Assembly: GCA_014730185.1 (NCBI GenBank)
Contig: WJIP01000209.1
Coordinates: 1 to 52,451 of the forward strand
Direction of reading: 5' to 3'
Source: Caldithrix sp.
Lineage (GTDB): Bacteria; Calditrichota; Calditrichia; Calditrichales; Calditrichaceae
DNA length: 52,451 nt
Part shown: piece after piece, positions 1 to 8,617 of the stretch
How the letters are laid out: each line of letters begins with the position of its first letter
Position numbering within the stretch: position 1 is the stretch's first letter
Position numbers and translations under genes: made by a program
The notes under the pieces: generated by a model
Databases searched by the model: none
What the model was told of the DNA's origin: nothing
What the model saw: the letters and a program-made list of their open reading frames with translations, nothing else

Positions 1-456
1 AAAACTGGCAAAAGCAGTATAAGCAAAGACCCGGAGGATATTCGGCAGGGATTGCGCTTCCAGTTACCATTGTATGCTTTGGCTTTGCAGGAAGAATTTG
101 ATCAATACAATGTGGTTTACGGAGGTTATTACCTGGTTAAAGATGATCAGAATTGTCAGAGAATACCGCAGTTTTTTGACAGGGATGCATTTCCGGTTGT
201 TAGTGGTAATCCAAAATCTGCTTTACCCGGAAAAAAAATAATCGATGACAACGGTAATCCGTTGACCATGGCACAGCTTCTGGAAAAAAGTAAACGCCGG
301 GCCGTGCAAACTACAAGATCAATAAAAAAGGGTAATTTTAGGCATACCCATTATCCAAATGACCGGTTTTGTACGCAGTATTGCGTGTATCGGAAAATGT
401 GTCAGAAAAACGTACACAAACTTAAATATCTGGCAGAACATGGGCAAGAGGAATAG
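1..456 (+). CDS. addB: AddB-like PD-(D/E)XK nuclease, C-terminal end (5' partial)
   Basis: The reading frame is open from base 1, so the gene begins outside the window and only about 151 C-terminal residues are seen. The first codons read KTG, the end of the DYKTG-type motif of RecB-family nucleases. They are followed by the QLPLYALAL segment that carries the conserved Gln and Tyr of this fold. Near the C terminus a C-x3-C-x5-C cluster (FCTQYCVYRKMC) matches the iron-sulfur staple of AddB/Cas4-type nucleases; its fourth Cys would lie upstream. The addA start is 3 bp past the stop with a GAGG site, which supports an addB-addA operon for double-strand break end processing and recombination. A stand-alone RecB-like nuclease is possible, but the linkage makes AddB most likely. 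Confidence 0.8.
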   Translation, partial: KTGKSSISKDPEDIRQGLRFQLPLYALALQEEFDQYNVVYGGYYLVKDDQNCQRIPQFFDRDAFPVVSGNPKSALPGKKIIDDNGNPLTMAQLLEKSKRRAVQTTRSIKKGNFRHTHYPNDRFCTQYCVYRKMCQKNVHKLKYLAEHGQEE

Positions 457-459
457 GTC

Positions 460-3400
460 ATGGCAATGTTAACCGAAAAACAACAACTAGCTTTAAATAT
501 CGACAAACCCATTTCGGTTACAGCAGGCGCTGGATCCGGTAAAACAAGTATACTCGTAGAACGTTTCCTGAGTATTGTATCAAAAAATCCTCAAAACATA
601 TTTCACACACTGGCCATCACGTTTACAAAAAAAGCAGCGGGTGAAATGAAAGAGCGCGTGGCCAGCAGGGTGGCAGAGATGCTTAAACAATGTACTGATC
701 CTGGACAGCGGGAAAATCTGCTTACAATCCGCGAAAATCTAAATAGTGTACATGTTTCGACCATACACAGTTTATGCGGAAGAATATTGAGAGAGTTTCC
801 ATTGGAAGCCGGGCTATCTCCTGATTTTAGAGAAATGGATGAAATGCAAAGCATGGTTTGGCAGCTCAAGGCCATTGAAGAAAGTTTGAAGGAAATCGAC
901 GAAATGCCGGTGGATAGTGCCCTGGAACAATGGGGTCCATTATTCCGCAGCGCGGGACGCGATAAAGTGGAACTTATGCTTAAAGAAGCCCTGGATAAGC
1001 CGTATGAAATGGGGGCACTGATTGAACAATATGCGTTCTGGGATGAAACGGCTTATATGAGATTTCTGACAACACAGTGGGTAGAGATGGTTCAGCAAGT
1101 CATTGATACCATCGATTTAAAGAAAGTTAAAGACCTAGTAGAAGGGATATTATCCAATGATCATACCGGGGTGAAAAGCACAACGGCGGACAAAATTAGA
1201 AACGTTCTTGTGCAATATAACGAACATTCATTGGGCCGTAACGAAATGGAAGACTGTGAACAAATTATTGCCTTAATGGATGTGCTGACAACCACCGACG
1301 GAACGGCTAAAACCGCTAAGGGACTTGGAGGCAAAAAGAACTGGCCTGATGCAACGTTACAATCTCTGGTGCATTTATCTCAAATACTGCAACCAATGTC
1401 CGAGGAACTTAAGACTATCAAACCGGGCATGCCTCCGGGAGAAAACGACCGACGCTGGTTTAATGATTTTAAACAATTTATTAAATTGTATCAAAGAACG
1501 GAAGCCAGGTATTTTCAATATAAGATGGATAACGGTTTAGTTGATTTTGAAGATTTGCAGTTATTGACACTTTCTCTATTAAAAGAGAACTCGAAGATCC
1601 GCAATATAATCAGAACGCGATTTCGCTTCATTATGGTCGATGAGTTCCAGGATACCAATGAACTACAATGGCAAATCGTCAATTTGATTACGGGGGAGGG
1701 ACAGTATGCAAACAATTTGTTCGTGGTGGGAGACCCTAAACAATCGATTTATGGGTTCCGAAACGCGGATGTCCGGGTCTTCAAAAAGGTAAAACAGATC
1801 TTCGCTCAACGGTATGGACTTGCCAATGAACAAGAATATCCCGGTAATATTATATTTGACAACAGTTTCCGTTTTTTACCCGGACTTAATGACGTGATTA
1901 ATGGGCTTTTTGACCAGGTATTAATAGAAGACAGGCGCAATCCATTTACCGTGCCCTATCAATATTTAAAATCGTCAAGAGAAGTACCCGGAGCAGGTGC
2001 GGCCCGTTTAACGATTATCGATCCTGAAAATCCAGAAGGGAGCAGCGAAATTCATTATATTGCATCCACGATCGAACAACTCCTGCGCGAAAAAGAGACC
2101 TGTTTCGTATGGGATCGTCAAACACAGACTGAACACGAGCGCCCACTTCAATATGGTGATGTGGCCATACTTTTACGTAGTCGTAATAATTTATTGGAGA
2201 TTGAACAGGCCATGCGCAGGCGAAATATACCATTTAAAACTCTTAAAGGCATCGGCTATTGGCAAAAACAGGAAATTTATGATCTTTTTTATTTGCTTAA
2301 GTTTCTTGTCAATCCTGATGATGATTTGGCCTTAACCGCTATTTTACGTTCGAAAATGTTTATGCTCCCGGATGATGCATTATTGTTAATTGCAGAGGCC
2401 GAAGGCCGGCATTTACTGCAAAAAATATCGAATACCATCAAACAGGGTATGAATGGTCATGATGCTTACCCGGAAGTTGAAAAGGCTAATCTATTGATCA
2501 ATAAATGGCTGAATTGTCGACATCGTATGAGTCTCACGGAGTTACTCAATACGATTCTGGAAGATACTCGTTTAAAAGCTTTATTAGCTGCCGATATCAA
2601 TGGAGAACAATTATCCGCTAATGTGAATAAATTAATTGAGCATGCTCAATCTTTTGATGCCGTAGGCCAAACCAGTCTACAGGACTTTCTAAACCTAATG
2701 GAAGAAATTCTTGTAACGGAAATGCAGGAAGGCGAAGCGCAGTTAATTGCTGAGGACACGAAAACGGTTAAAATTATGACCATTCACGCGGCTAAAGGTT
2801 TACAGTTTCCGGTGGTTTTCCTTCCGTTCTTGGGTGTAAAAAATGCGTCCAGAGCACCACAGGTTTATTTTGAAGAAAAAACGGGAATGGCAGCGACAGG
2901 TCTGTTTAAGGAAAAAAATCAAAAGGATTCTGCTTCCAATCTGGCGCTCATTAATATTTTGCGTTATCAGAACCGGCAAAAAGAGCTGGCGGAGGCCCGC
3001 CGAATTTTTTATGTAGGGGCATCCCGGGCCAGTAATTATTTGTTTATGTCAGCGCAAACAGATAAAGATCAGGCGCCATCGGATTCCAGCCTGGAATGGA
3101 TTTTTCAGGCGTCATCAAATTATGGTGCATCTGTGCATGATATCGAACAATTGAAGTTGGGTGATTTACAAATACCGGTGTATCATGATTATGACAGAAA
3201 GCAGGATGATAGTCCTGATTTACGCCGATTTTTCAAGGGTATGGAGCAACTGCAAACATTTGTTGAACAAGCGCAAATTGAAGATATAAAGGAAGAGCAG
3301 CGTTTTGAACCTATGCGGGATGTACCCGGAGCCGATACATATTCGGCAACGCGGATTATGACGTTTATCAATGATGAGCAATTGTATTACCAGCGTTACC

Positions 3401-4038
3401 ATTTGGGATTTTTTGAAAACGATTACGATCGTTTTGCTGAAGATGTCGTTCAAAGTGATGATGCGGCTTTATTGAAGGGCAAAATTGTGCACCGCTTTCT
3501 AGAATTGTTACCGACGAGTGAAGCGCTTCCCCAACATTTGATGGAACAAGTGCTGTTCGAGTTTGATGTTTTCGATGAACAAGCGGTTTTTTTCTATAAA
3601 AATGAGTTGCTCGAAATTCTGCGCAAAGTAAAGGATACTCCTCAGGGCAGGGCAATTTTTTCAGCTGTTCATTTCCGAAACGAGGTTACCATTACTATGC
3701 GTTTGGATCAAGATTTTTTTACCGGTACAATTGATCGATTGTACCTTAATCAGGAAAACCTATGGGAAGTGGTTGATTATAAAACTAATCTGATTGATCA
3801 AAGCGAAATAGAGGATACGGCCAAGAAATACGAATGGCAGGTTAAAGCATATGCTGTCCTTTTGAGTAAACTGTATCCCGATCAAAAAATTTATCCTATA
3901 TCCTTGTATTTCTTACACCCCAATCAGGTGCTGAGAAAACAGTTTGATCTTGAAGAAGTGAATCGTTTGGAACAATCTTTTATTTCAATAATTAACCGAA
4001 TTAAACAGCAAATGCCCCAAAAACTGGATAATGATTAA
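460..4038 (+). CDS. addA: AddA-type helicase-nuclease (UvrD/Rep superfamily 1)
   Basis: This is a 1192-residue ATP-dependent helicase/exonuclease subunit that unwinds and degrades DNA from double-strand ends to prepare recombination. Visible features are Walker A TAGAGSGKT near residues 21-29, the helicase motif VDEFQDTN (about 394), GDPKQSIYGFR (about 423), a motif with TIHAAKGLQFPVV (about 775), and RRIFYVGASRA (about 846). The C-terminal RecB-like nuclease shows GKIVHRFLE (about 1007), TGTIDRLYL (about 1088), VVDYKTN (about 1105) and EWQVKAYAVLL. The length is typical for AddA. The start ATG at 460 has GAGG upstream, overlapping the end of addB, with which it forms the functional heterodimer. 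No truncation or frameshift is visible. Confidence 0.93.
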   Translation: MAMLTEKQQLALNIDKPISVTAGAGSGKTSILVERFLSIVSKNPQNIFHTLAITFTKKAAGEMKERVASRVAEMLKQCTDPGQRENLLTIRENLNSVHVSTIHSLCGRILREFPLEAGLSPDFREMDEMQSMVWQLKAIEESLKEIDEMPVDSALEQWGPLFRSAGRDKVELMLKEALDKPYEMGALIEQYAFWDETAYMRFLTTQWVEMVQQVIDTIDLKKVKDLVEGILSNDHTGVKSTTADKIRNVLVQYNEHSLGRNEMEDCEQIIALMDVLTTTDGTAKTAKGLGGKKNWPDATLQSLVHLSQILQPMSEELKTIKPGMPPGENDRRWFNDFKQFIKLYQRTEARYFQYKMDNGLVDFEDLQLLTLSLLKENSKIRNIIRTRFRFIMVDEFQDTNELQWQIVNLITGEGQYANNLFVVGDPKQSIYGFRNADVRVFKKVKQIFAQRYGLANEQEYPGNIIFDNSFRFLPGLNDVINGLFDQVLIEDRRNPFTVPYQYLKSSREVPGAGAARLTIIDPENPEGSSEIHYIASTIEQLLREKETCFVWDRQTQTEHERPLQYGDVAILLRSRNNLLEIEQAMRRRNIPFKTLKGIGYWQKQEIYDLFYLLKFLVNPDDDLALTAILRSKMFMLPDDALLLIAEAEGRHLLQKISNTIKQGMNGHDAYPEVEKANLLINKWLNCRHRMSLTELLNTILEDTRLKALLAADINGEQLSANVNKLIEHAQSFDAVGQTSLQDFLNLMEEILVTEMQEGEAQLIAEDTKTVKIMTIHAAKGLQFPVVFLPFLGVKNASRAPQVYFEEKTGMAATGLFKEKNQKDSASNLALINILRYQNRQKELAEARRIFYVGASRASNYLFMSAQTDKDQAPSDSSLEWIFQASSNYGASVHDIEQLKLGDLQIPVYHDYDRKQDDSPDLRRFFKGMEQLQTFVEQAQIEDIKEEQRFEPMRDVPGADTYSATRIMTFINDEQLYYQRYHLGFFENDYDRFAEDVVQSDDAALLKGKIVHRFLELLPTSEALPQHLMEQVLFEFDVFDEQAVFFYKNELLEILRKVKDTPQGRAIFSAVHFRNEVTITMRLDQDFFTGTIDRLYLNQENLWEVVDYKTNLIDQSEIEDTAKKYEWQVKAYAVLLSKLYPDQKIYPISLYFLHPNQVLRKQFDLEEVNRLEQSFISIINRIKQQMPQKLDND

Positions 4039-4101
4039 CGTGGTGGTTAAAATAGATTTCGGGCTAATGATTTATGAATTTTTAAAGTTTAGAAGGATGA
4101 A

Positions 4102-4998
4102 ATGTCAAAAAGAAAATTATTAAAAATAGTTCAACATATTAGGGAAGCCTCCACCTATTATTTGGTTAACTTGTACAAAAATGTGGGCAGACATCATGTA
4201 TTTTTATACTCCGGCGGTCTGGCCTTCTCGCTTTTTATATGTTTGATGCCCTTTATTTTGATATTGTTCTCTGTTTTGGGATTGCTATTAAACAATGAAT
4301 CCATTCAGATCCGTTTGATTTCCGTATTAGATACCATTATTCCCTATAGCAGATATACCGATCCAATTAAGGATGTCATCTTTGCCAGAGTTCAGGAAAT
4401 TCAGAATTACAGAGCTGTGGCCGGTTCGATAGGTGTGGTTGGTTTATTTGTTGCTGCCAGTGGATTTTTCTCCAGTTTACGTACAATCCTGAATAAAATT
4501 TTTGGAGTAAGCAAGGGAAAACACATGGTTGTAGGTAAACTGCGGGATATGGGTATGATCTTCTTCCTCATGTTTGTCTTCTTGGTCATGTCAATCCTTT
4601 TACCTTTACTGAATTCCATATTCAATTATGTTCAGCATAAAATTGGTCTCGAGCATCCGTTAAGCGTGATACAAGCGTTTATTTTGCATGTGAGTGTTCC
4701 GTTAACTGTAATTGTTATATTTTACTTGTTTTACAAAATGATTCCCTATGAAAAGATTGATCGCAAAACAGCATTGGTCAGCGCTTTTTCGGCTGCAATA
4801 CTCTGGAAACTCGCTGAAGAGTTGTTTCGTTTTTTTATAACCCATTTTGCTTCTCTAAATAGAATTTACGGCGCCTATATGTTTCTGATTGTTGTGGTGT
4901 TCTGGATTTATTATTCGGGTATTGTTTTTATTGTTGCCGCCGAGATTGGTCAATTATACCGACTCAGGAGGGATAGTCAATATCATGAACCGGAATAG
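4102..4998 (+). CDS. YihY/BrkB family integral membrane protein
   Basis: This is a 298-residue inner-membrane protein of the YihY/virulence factor BrkB family (once confused with RNase BN). About six hydrophobic segments are visible, including FSLFICLMPFILILFSVLGLLL, VGLFVAASGFFSSL, FFLMFVFLVMSILLPLL and YMFLIVVVFWIYYSGIVFIVAAEIG. The internal stretch KIFGVSKGK and the terminal Y(Y/F)SG..F..AAEIG pattern are typical of the family. The substrate or function is not established; some members are proposed transporters. The start follows AAGGATGAA. The gene overlaps the next one by 14 bp, so the two are probably translationally coupled. Confidence 0.88.
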   Translation: MSKRKLLKIVQHIREASTYYLVNLYKNVGRHHVFLYSGGLAFSLFICLMPFILILFSVLGLLLNNESIQIRLISVLDTIIPYSRYTDPIKDVIFARVQEIQNYRAVAGSIGVVGLFVAASGFFSSLRTILNKIFGVSKGKHMVVGKLRDMGMIFFLMFVFLVMSILLPLLNSIFNYVQHKIGLEHPLSVIQAFILHVSVPLTVIVIFYLFYKMIPYEKIDRKTALVSAFSAAILWKLAEELFRFFITHFASLNRIYGAYMFLIVVVFWIYYSGIVFIVAAEIGQLYRLRRDSQYHEPE

Positions 4999-5710
4999 AT
5001 CAATTGGATTATTGATTTCCTGCGAACACGCCGGCATGGATGTGCCACAGAAATACACACCCTTGTTTGCCGGTCATAAATCGATACTCCACACACATCG
5101 AGGATATGATTTGGGTGCGCTTTTACTAGCGAAGCATATGGCAAAGGCCTTAAATGGTACGCTTTTTTATACGCCTATTACACGATTACTGGTGGATGTA
5201 AACCGCTCACTGCGCCGAAGAACGCTCTTTTCAGAATATACCAAACCGCTGGCCACGTGGGATAAACAAAGTATTTTGAACACATATTATCATCCATACA
5301 GAGAACGGGTTCATCAAGCCATCAAAAACAAAGTCAATGAGGATGGTCAAGTTCTTCATATAGCTGTACACAGTTTTACACCGGTTTGGAAAGGTGCTAA
5401 ACGGGATGTGGATATCGGCCTGTTATATAATCCGCAGAGAGGAATTGAGAAATCGTGTGCTGTTTCATGGAGAAAGGAAATTCTCCGGCTGCAACCACAA
5501 TGGAAAGTTCGAATGAATCAGCCATACAGAGGAAAGCCGGGCGGCTTATGTGCAACCATGCGCAGAGAATGGGGAGATTCCTCCTATGCAGGCTTTGAAC
5601 TGGAAATCAATCAAAATTTTGTTTTGTCCGGCGATAAACGATGGGAACAATTGAAAAAAATAGTTATTCAATCTGTTGAAAAAATACTGTCCGATTTTGA
5701 AAAATTCTAA
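4985..5710 (+). CDS. N-formylglutamate amidohydrolase-like enzyme
   Basis: This is a 241-residue protein of the N-formylglutamate amidohydrolase (HutG/FGase, DUF-like M14-fold) family. The N-terminal SCEHAG matches the family signature S-C-x-H-A-G, followed by THRGYDLGAL and later VDVNRSLRR, HIAVHSFTP and DVDIGLLYNPQ, which carry the conserved Asp, Arg, His and Glu positions; GFELEINQ is near the C terminus. The start chosen is ATG 4985 (MNRNRSIGLLISCEHAG), with AGGAGG about 13 bases upstream. The open frame continues further upstream only inside the BrkB gene. No histidine-utilisation genes are nearby, so classical histidine degradation is unlikely; it may act on another N-formyl or carboxyl-amide substrate. 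Confidence 0.82.
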   Translation: MNRNRSIGLLISCEHAGMDVPQKYTPLFAGHKSILHTHRGYDLGALLLAKHMAKALNGTLFYTPITRLLVDVNRSLRRRTLFSEYTKPLATWDKQSILNTYYHPYRERVHQAIKNKVNEDGQVLHIAVHSFTPVWKGAKRDVDIGLLYNPQRGIEKSCAVSWRKEILRLQPQWKVRMNQPYRGKPGGLCATMRREWGDSSYAGFELEINQNFVLSGDKRWEQLKKIVIQSVEKILSDFEKF

Positions 5711-5881
5711 CCTGTGTGCCAAAAAAACTTATCCTATAAAAACTATGCTGAAATTTGAAATATGATGTTTGATCGGTGCGATGTGTCAGAAAGACGTATT
5801 TGCTCTGAAAACAGGACTTCAGTAAATTTATTTATTGCAACCGATTTGTACGAATTCAAAAATATGAGGATTTAGAACGCG

Positions 5882-7162
5882 ATGTTGGATATCAAATGGA
5901 TACGAGAGAATCCGGAACTGGTTAAAGCTGGAATTAAGGCCAAAGGTGATATTGGTGATGTAGATCGTTTACTGCAAAAGGATGAACGGCGACGCAAAGT
6001 GATTTTTGAAGTCGAAAATTTGAAAAAAGAGCGTAATGAAAATTCTAAAAAAGTTGGGCAATATAAAAAAGAACAAAGAGATGCTTCAGATGTGATTCAA
6101 AGAACCAAAGAAATTTCCGGGGAAATAAAAGAGCTGGATGAAGAACTGAATACGCTTGATGAAGACATTTATAAAGAGTTAAGTAAAATACCCAATATGC
6201 CTCATGAGACAACCCCGGTGGGGCGGGATGAAGCAGATAATGTTGAAGTAGACCGCTGGGGTGAGACGCCATCGTTTGAATTTGAGATTAAAAATCACTT
6301 GGAACTGGGTGAACGTCTGGATGTTTTGGACTTTAAAAGAGGTAGCAAAGTAAGCGGCACCGGCTTTCCAGTTTACAAGGGGTTGGGTGCTCAACTGGAA
6401 AGAGCCCTCATCACCTTTATGCTGGATACGCATTTAGGAGAACACAAATATACAGAAATATTACCTCCATTAATGACAAACCGGGAAAGTATGTTCGGAA
6501 CCGGCCAGCTGCCCAAACTCGAGGAAGACATGTATCTCGCCGAGAAAGATGATTTGTTTATGATTCCCACAGCAGAAGTTCCGGTGACCAATTTGCACCG
6601 TGAGGAAATTCTGGATGGGCAGAAACTACCTATAAAATATGTTGCTTTTTCAGCCTGTTTTCGTCGTGAAGCCGGATCGTACGGTAAAGAGACGCGCGGT
6701 TTTTTACGTGTCCATCAGTTTAATAAAGTTGAATTGGTCAATTTTGTCAAACCGGAAGATTCCTATGCTTATCATGAGCAAATGCTGAGGGAAGCAACCT
6801 GGATACTTAAGCAGCTTGAAATTCCTTACAGGGTTATCAAATTATGCAGTGGTGATTTGAGCTTTGCCGCGGCCAAATGCTACGATATTGAGACCTGGTC
6901 ACCGGCGGAAAATAAATGGTTGGAGGCATCAAGTGTGAGTAATTATGAAGCCTTTCAGGCCAGGCGGGCCAATATTCGTTTTCGCCGTGAAAAGGGAGGG
7001 AAGCCTGAATACGTACACACTTTAAATGGCTCGGGATTGGCCACCTCCAGGCTGATGGTATCACTAATGGAACACTATCAAACCGATGAAGGGACCATTA
7101 TTATCCCTCCGGTATTGAGACCTTATATGAAAGGCAAAGATATTATCAAAAGGCAGTACTAA
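5882..7162 (+). CDS. serS: Seryl-tRNA synthetase
   Basis: This is a class II aminoacyl-tRNA synthetase charging tRNA-Ser, 426 residues, the usual bacterial length. The N-terminal MLDIKWIRENPE and the following Lys/Glu-rich helical arm (about residues 25-100) bind the long variable arm of tRNA-Ser. The catalytic part shows GTGQLPK, MIPTAEVPVTNLH, FSACFRREAGSYGKETRGFLRVHQFNKVE (motif 2) and a C-terminal LNGSGLATSRLMVSLMEHYQ (motif 3). The start ATG 5882 is preceded by GAGGA. A 171-bp noncoding gap upstream suggests its own promoter, and the next gene begins 1 bp after the stop, so serS probably heads a serS-plsC-upp transcript. Confidence 0.97.
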   Translation: MLDIKWIRENPELVKAGIKAKGDIGDVDRLLQKDERRRKVIFEVENLKKERNENSKKVGQYKKEQRDASDVIQRTKEISGEIKELDEELNTLDEDIYKELSKIPNMPHETTPVGRDEADNVEVDRWGETPSFEFEIKNHLELGERLDVLDFKRGSKVSGTGFPVYKGLGAQLERALITFMLDTHLGEHKYTEILPPLMTNRESMFGTGQLPKLEEDMYLAEKDDLFMIPTAEVPVTNLHREEILDGQKLPIKYVAFSACFRREAGSYGKETRGFLRVHQFNKVELVNFVKPEDSYAYHEQMLREATWILKQLEIPYRVIKLCSGDLSFAAAKCYDIETWSPAENKWLEASSVSNYEAFQARRANIRFRREKGGKPEYVHTLNGSGLATSRLMVSLMEHYQTDEGTIIIPPVLRPYMKGKDIIKRQY

Positions 7163-7163
7163 T

Positions 7164-7865
7164 ATGATACATACGGCATTCTTTATTGTCTTTACCGTTT
7201 TATCCACCATACTGTTTTCTGTGTTAGCCATAATATCCGGCCCCCTGACAGGGGCCCATTCCCGGGTTACCAATGGTATTATCAGAATGTGGGCCAGGTC
7301 CGTTTTAGTCTTTTCGGGTGTGAAGGTGCAAGCTAAGGGAAAGGAAAATATAGATAGAAGCCAGTATTATGTATTTATGTCTAACCATTTAAGCAACTTC
7401 GATATTCTAGCCCTTACTGTCGCCATCCCGGTTACCGTGCGTTTTATTGCCAAAAAGGAATTATTCAGAATTCCAATTTTCGGATGGGGTATGCAAATAG
7501 CCGGTATGATTAAAATTGATCGGGGCAATAGTCGTCAAGCTCGAAAAATCATTGACAAAGCGGTAGATATTGTTAGAAGCGGAGTATCGGTCATTATATT
7601 TCCGGAGGGCACTCGCAGTCCGGATGGTAAGCTCCAGGAATTCAAAAAAGGGGGGTTTGTTCTGGCTTTAAAGGGCAAAATACCGATTGTTCCGGTTGTA
7701 ATCCAAGGTTCCAGAGAAATTATGAAGAAAAAAAGTTTACGGTTGCATAAAGGCCGGGTATTCGTAAATTTTCTACAACCTATTTCGACAGAACCTCTGG
7801 ATTATGAAAACAGAAAACAGGTGATAGCCGCTGTGCGTGAACAAATCAAACAATACTACCAGTGA
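7164..7865 (+). CDS. plsC: 1-acyl-sn-glycerol-3-phosphate acyltransferase
   Basis: This is a 233-residue membrane-associated acyltransferase that makes phosphatidic acid from lysophosphatidate and an acyl donor. It has an N-terminal hydrophobic helix (FFIVFTVLSTILFSVLAIISG), the catalytic H-x4-D block SNHLSNFD (about residues 75-82), the IPIFGWGMQIAGMIKIDRG block and the acceptor-binding FPEGTRS (about 146-152), followed by KGGFVLAL and the conserved PIVPVVI. All four PlsC motifs are recognisable. It starts 1 bp after serS and lies 18 bp before upp, so the three genes are probably cotranscribed. Confidence 0.94.
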   Translation: MIHTAFFIVFTVLSTILFSVLAIISGPLTGAHSRVTNGIIRMWARSVLVFSGVKVQAKGKENIDRSQYYVFMSNHLSNFDILALTVAIPVTVRFIAKKELFRIPIFGWGMQIAGMIKIDRGNSRQARKIIDKAVDIVRSGVSVIIFPEGTRSPDGKLQEFKKGGFVLALKGKIPIVPVVIQGSREIMKKKSLRLHKGRVFVNFLQPISTEPLDYENRKQVIAAVREQIKQYYQ

Positions 7866-7883
7866 AAAAGAAAGACCAAAATT

Positions 7884-8519
7884 ATGCCCGATTCCAAAAA
7901 TCTAAATGTACTGAATCATCCGCTTATTCAGCAAAAATTAACCTACCTGCGCGATAAACGGACCGATTCCGCCGGGTTCAGAGATTTACTTAATGAGCTG
8001 AGCGCGTTAATGGTTTATGAAATTACCCGGCAATTGCCTACCCGGAAGATCAGCGTACAAACCCCACTGGAAGATTCTTCCGGAAATATATTAGCGAATC
8101 CCGTAATTCTTGTGCCCATCTTGCGCGCAGGATTAGCCATGTGTGATGGTATTTTACATTTAATACCACAGGCAAGAGTGGGGCACTTAGGCTTATACCG
8201 TGATGAAAAGACCTTACAAGCTATCAGTTATTATAAAAAATTTCCCAATGATATGTCACATTCTGATATTTTTATTATCGATCCTATGCTGGCGACAGGC
8301 GGCAGTGCGGTATCGGCGATCGATAAGGTTAAGACGGCCGGTGGTAAACGGATTTATTTTGTTTGTCTGGTAGCTGCACCGGAGGGGGTGGCAAAAATCA
8401 ATAACCAGTATGGTGATATACCCATCTACACTGCTGCCCTGGACAGAGAACTAAACGAAAAAAGTTACATATTGCCCGGACTAGGAGATGCCGGTGATCG
8501 TATCTACGGAACCGTATGA
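7884..8519 (+). CDS. upp: Uracil phosphoribosyltransferase
   Basis: This is the pyrimidine salvage enzyme converting uracil and PRPP to UMP, 211 residues. It has the type I phosphoribosyltransferase fold: LNHPLIQQKLTYLRDKRT at the N terminus, the conserved VPILRAGLAM, the PRPP-binding DPMLATGGSAVSAI (about residues 131-144), VCLVAAPEGV and the uracil-binding C-terminal hood YILPGLGDAGDRIYGT. It is the last gene of the serS-plsC-upp group and ends convergently with the GGDEF gene, with 98 bp between them in which I see no convincing terminator. Confidence 0.96.
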   Translation: MPDSKNLNVLNHPLIQQKLTYLRDKRTDSAGFRDLLNELSALMVYEITRQLPTRKISVQTPLEDSSGNILANPVILVPILRAGLAMCDGILHLIPQARVGHLGLYRDEKTLQAISYYKKFPNDMSHSDIFIIDPMLATGGSAVSAIDKVKTAGGKRIYFVCLVAAPEGVAKINNQYGDIPIYTAALDRELNEKSYILPGLGDAGDRIYGTV

Positions 8520-8617
8520 TTAATATATTGACATAAACCTACCAAAACGGGATGATACCGATTTACTGAGATTACATCCATCTCTGATTACCCGGGAATT
8601 GTTCTAATAAGAAAGCC

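Noticed and set aside
4889-4984. Upstream extension of the amidohydrolase-like frame
   Set aside because: It lies wholly inside the BrkB gene in another frame; the family motif begins right after ATG 4985.
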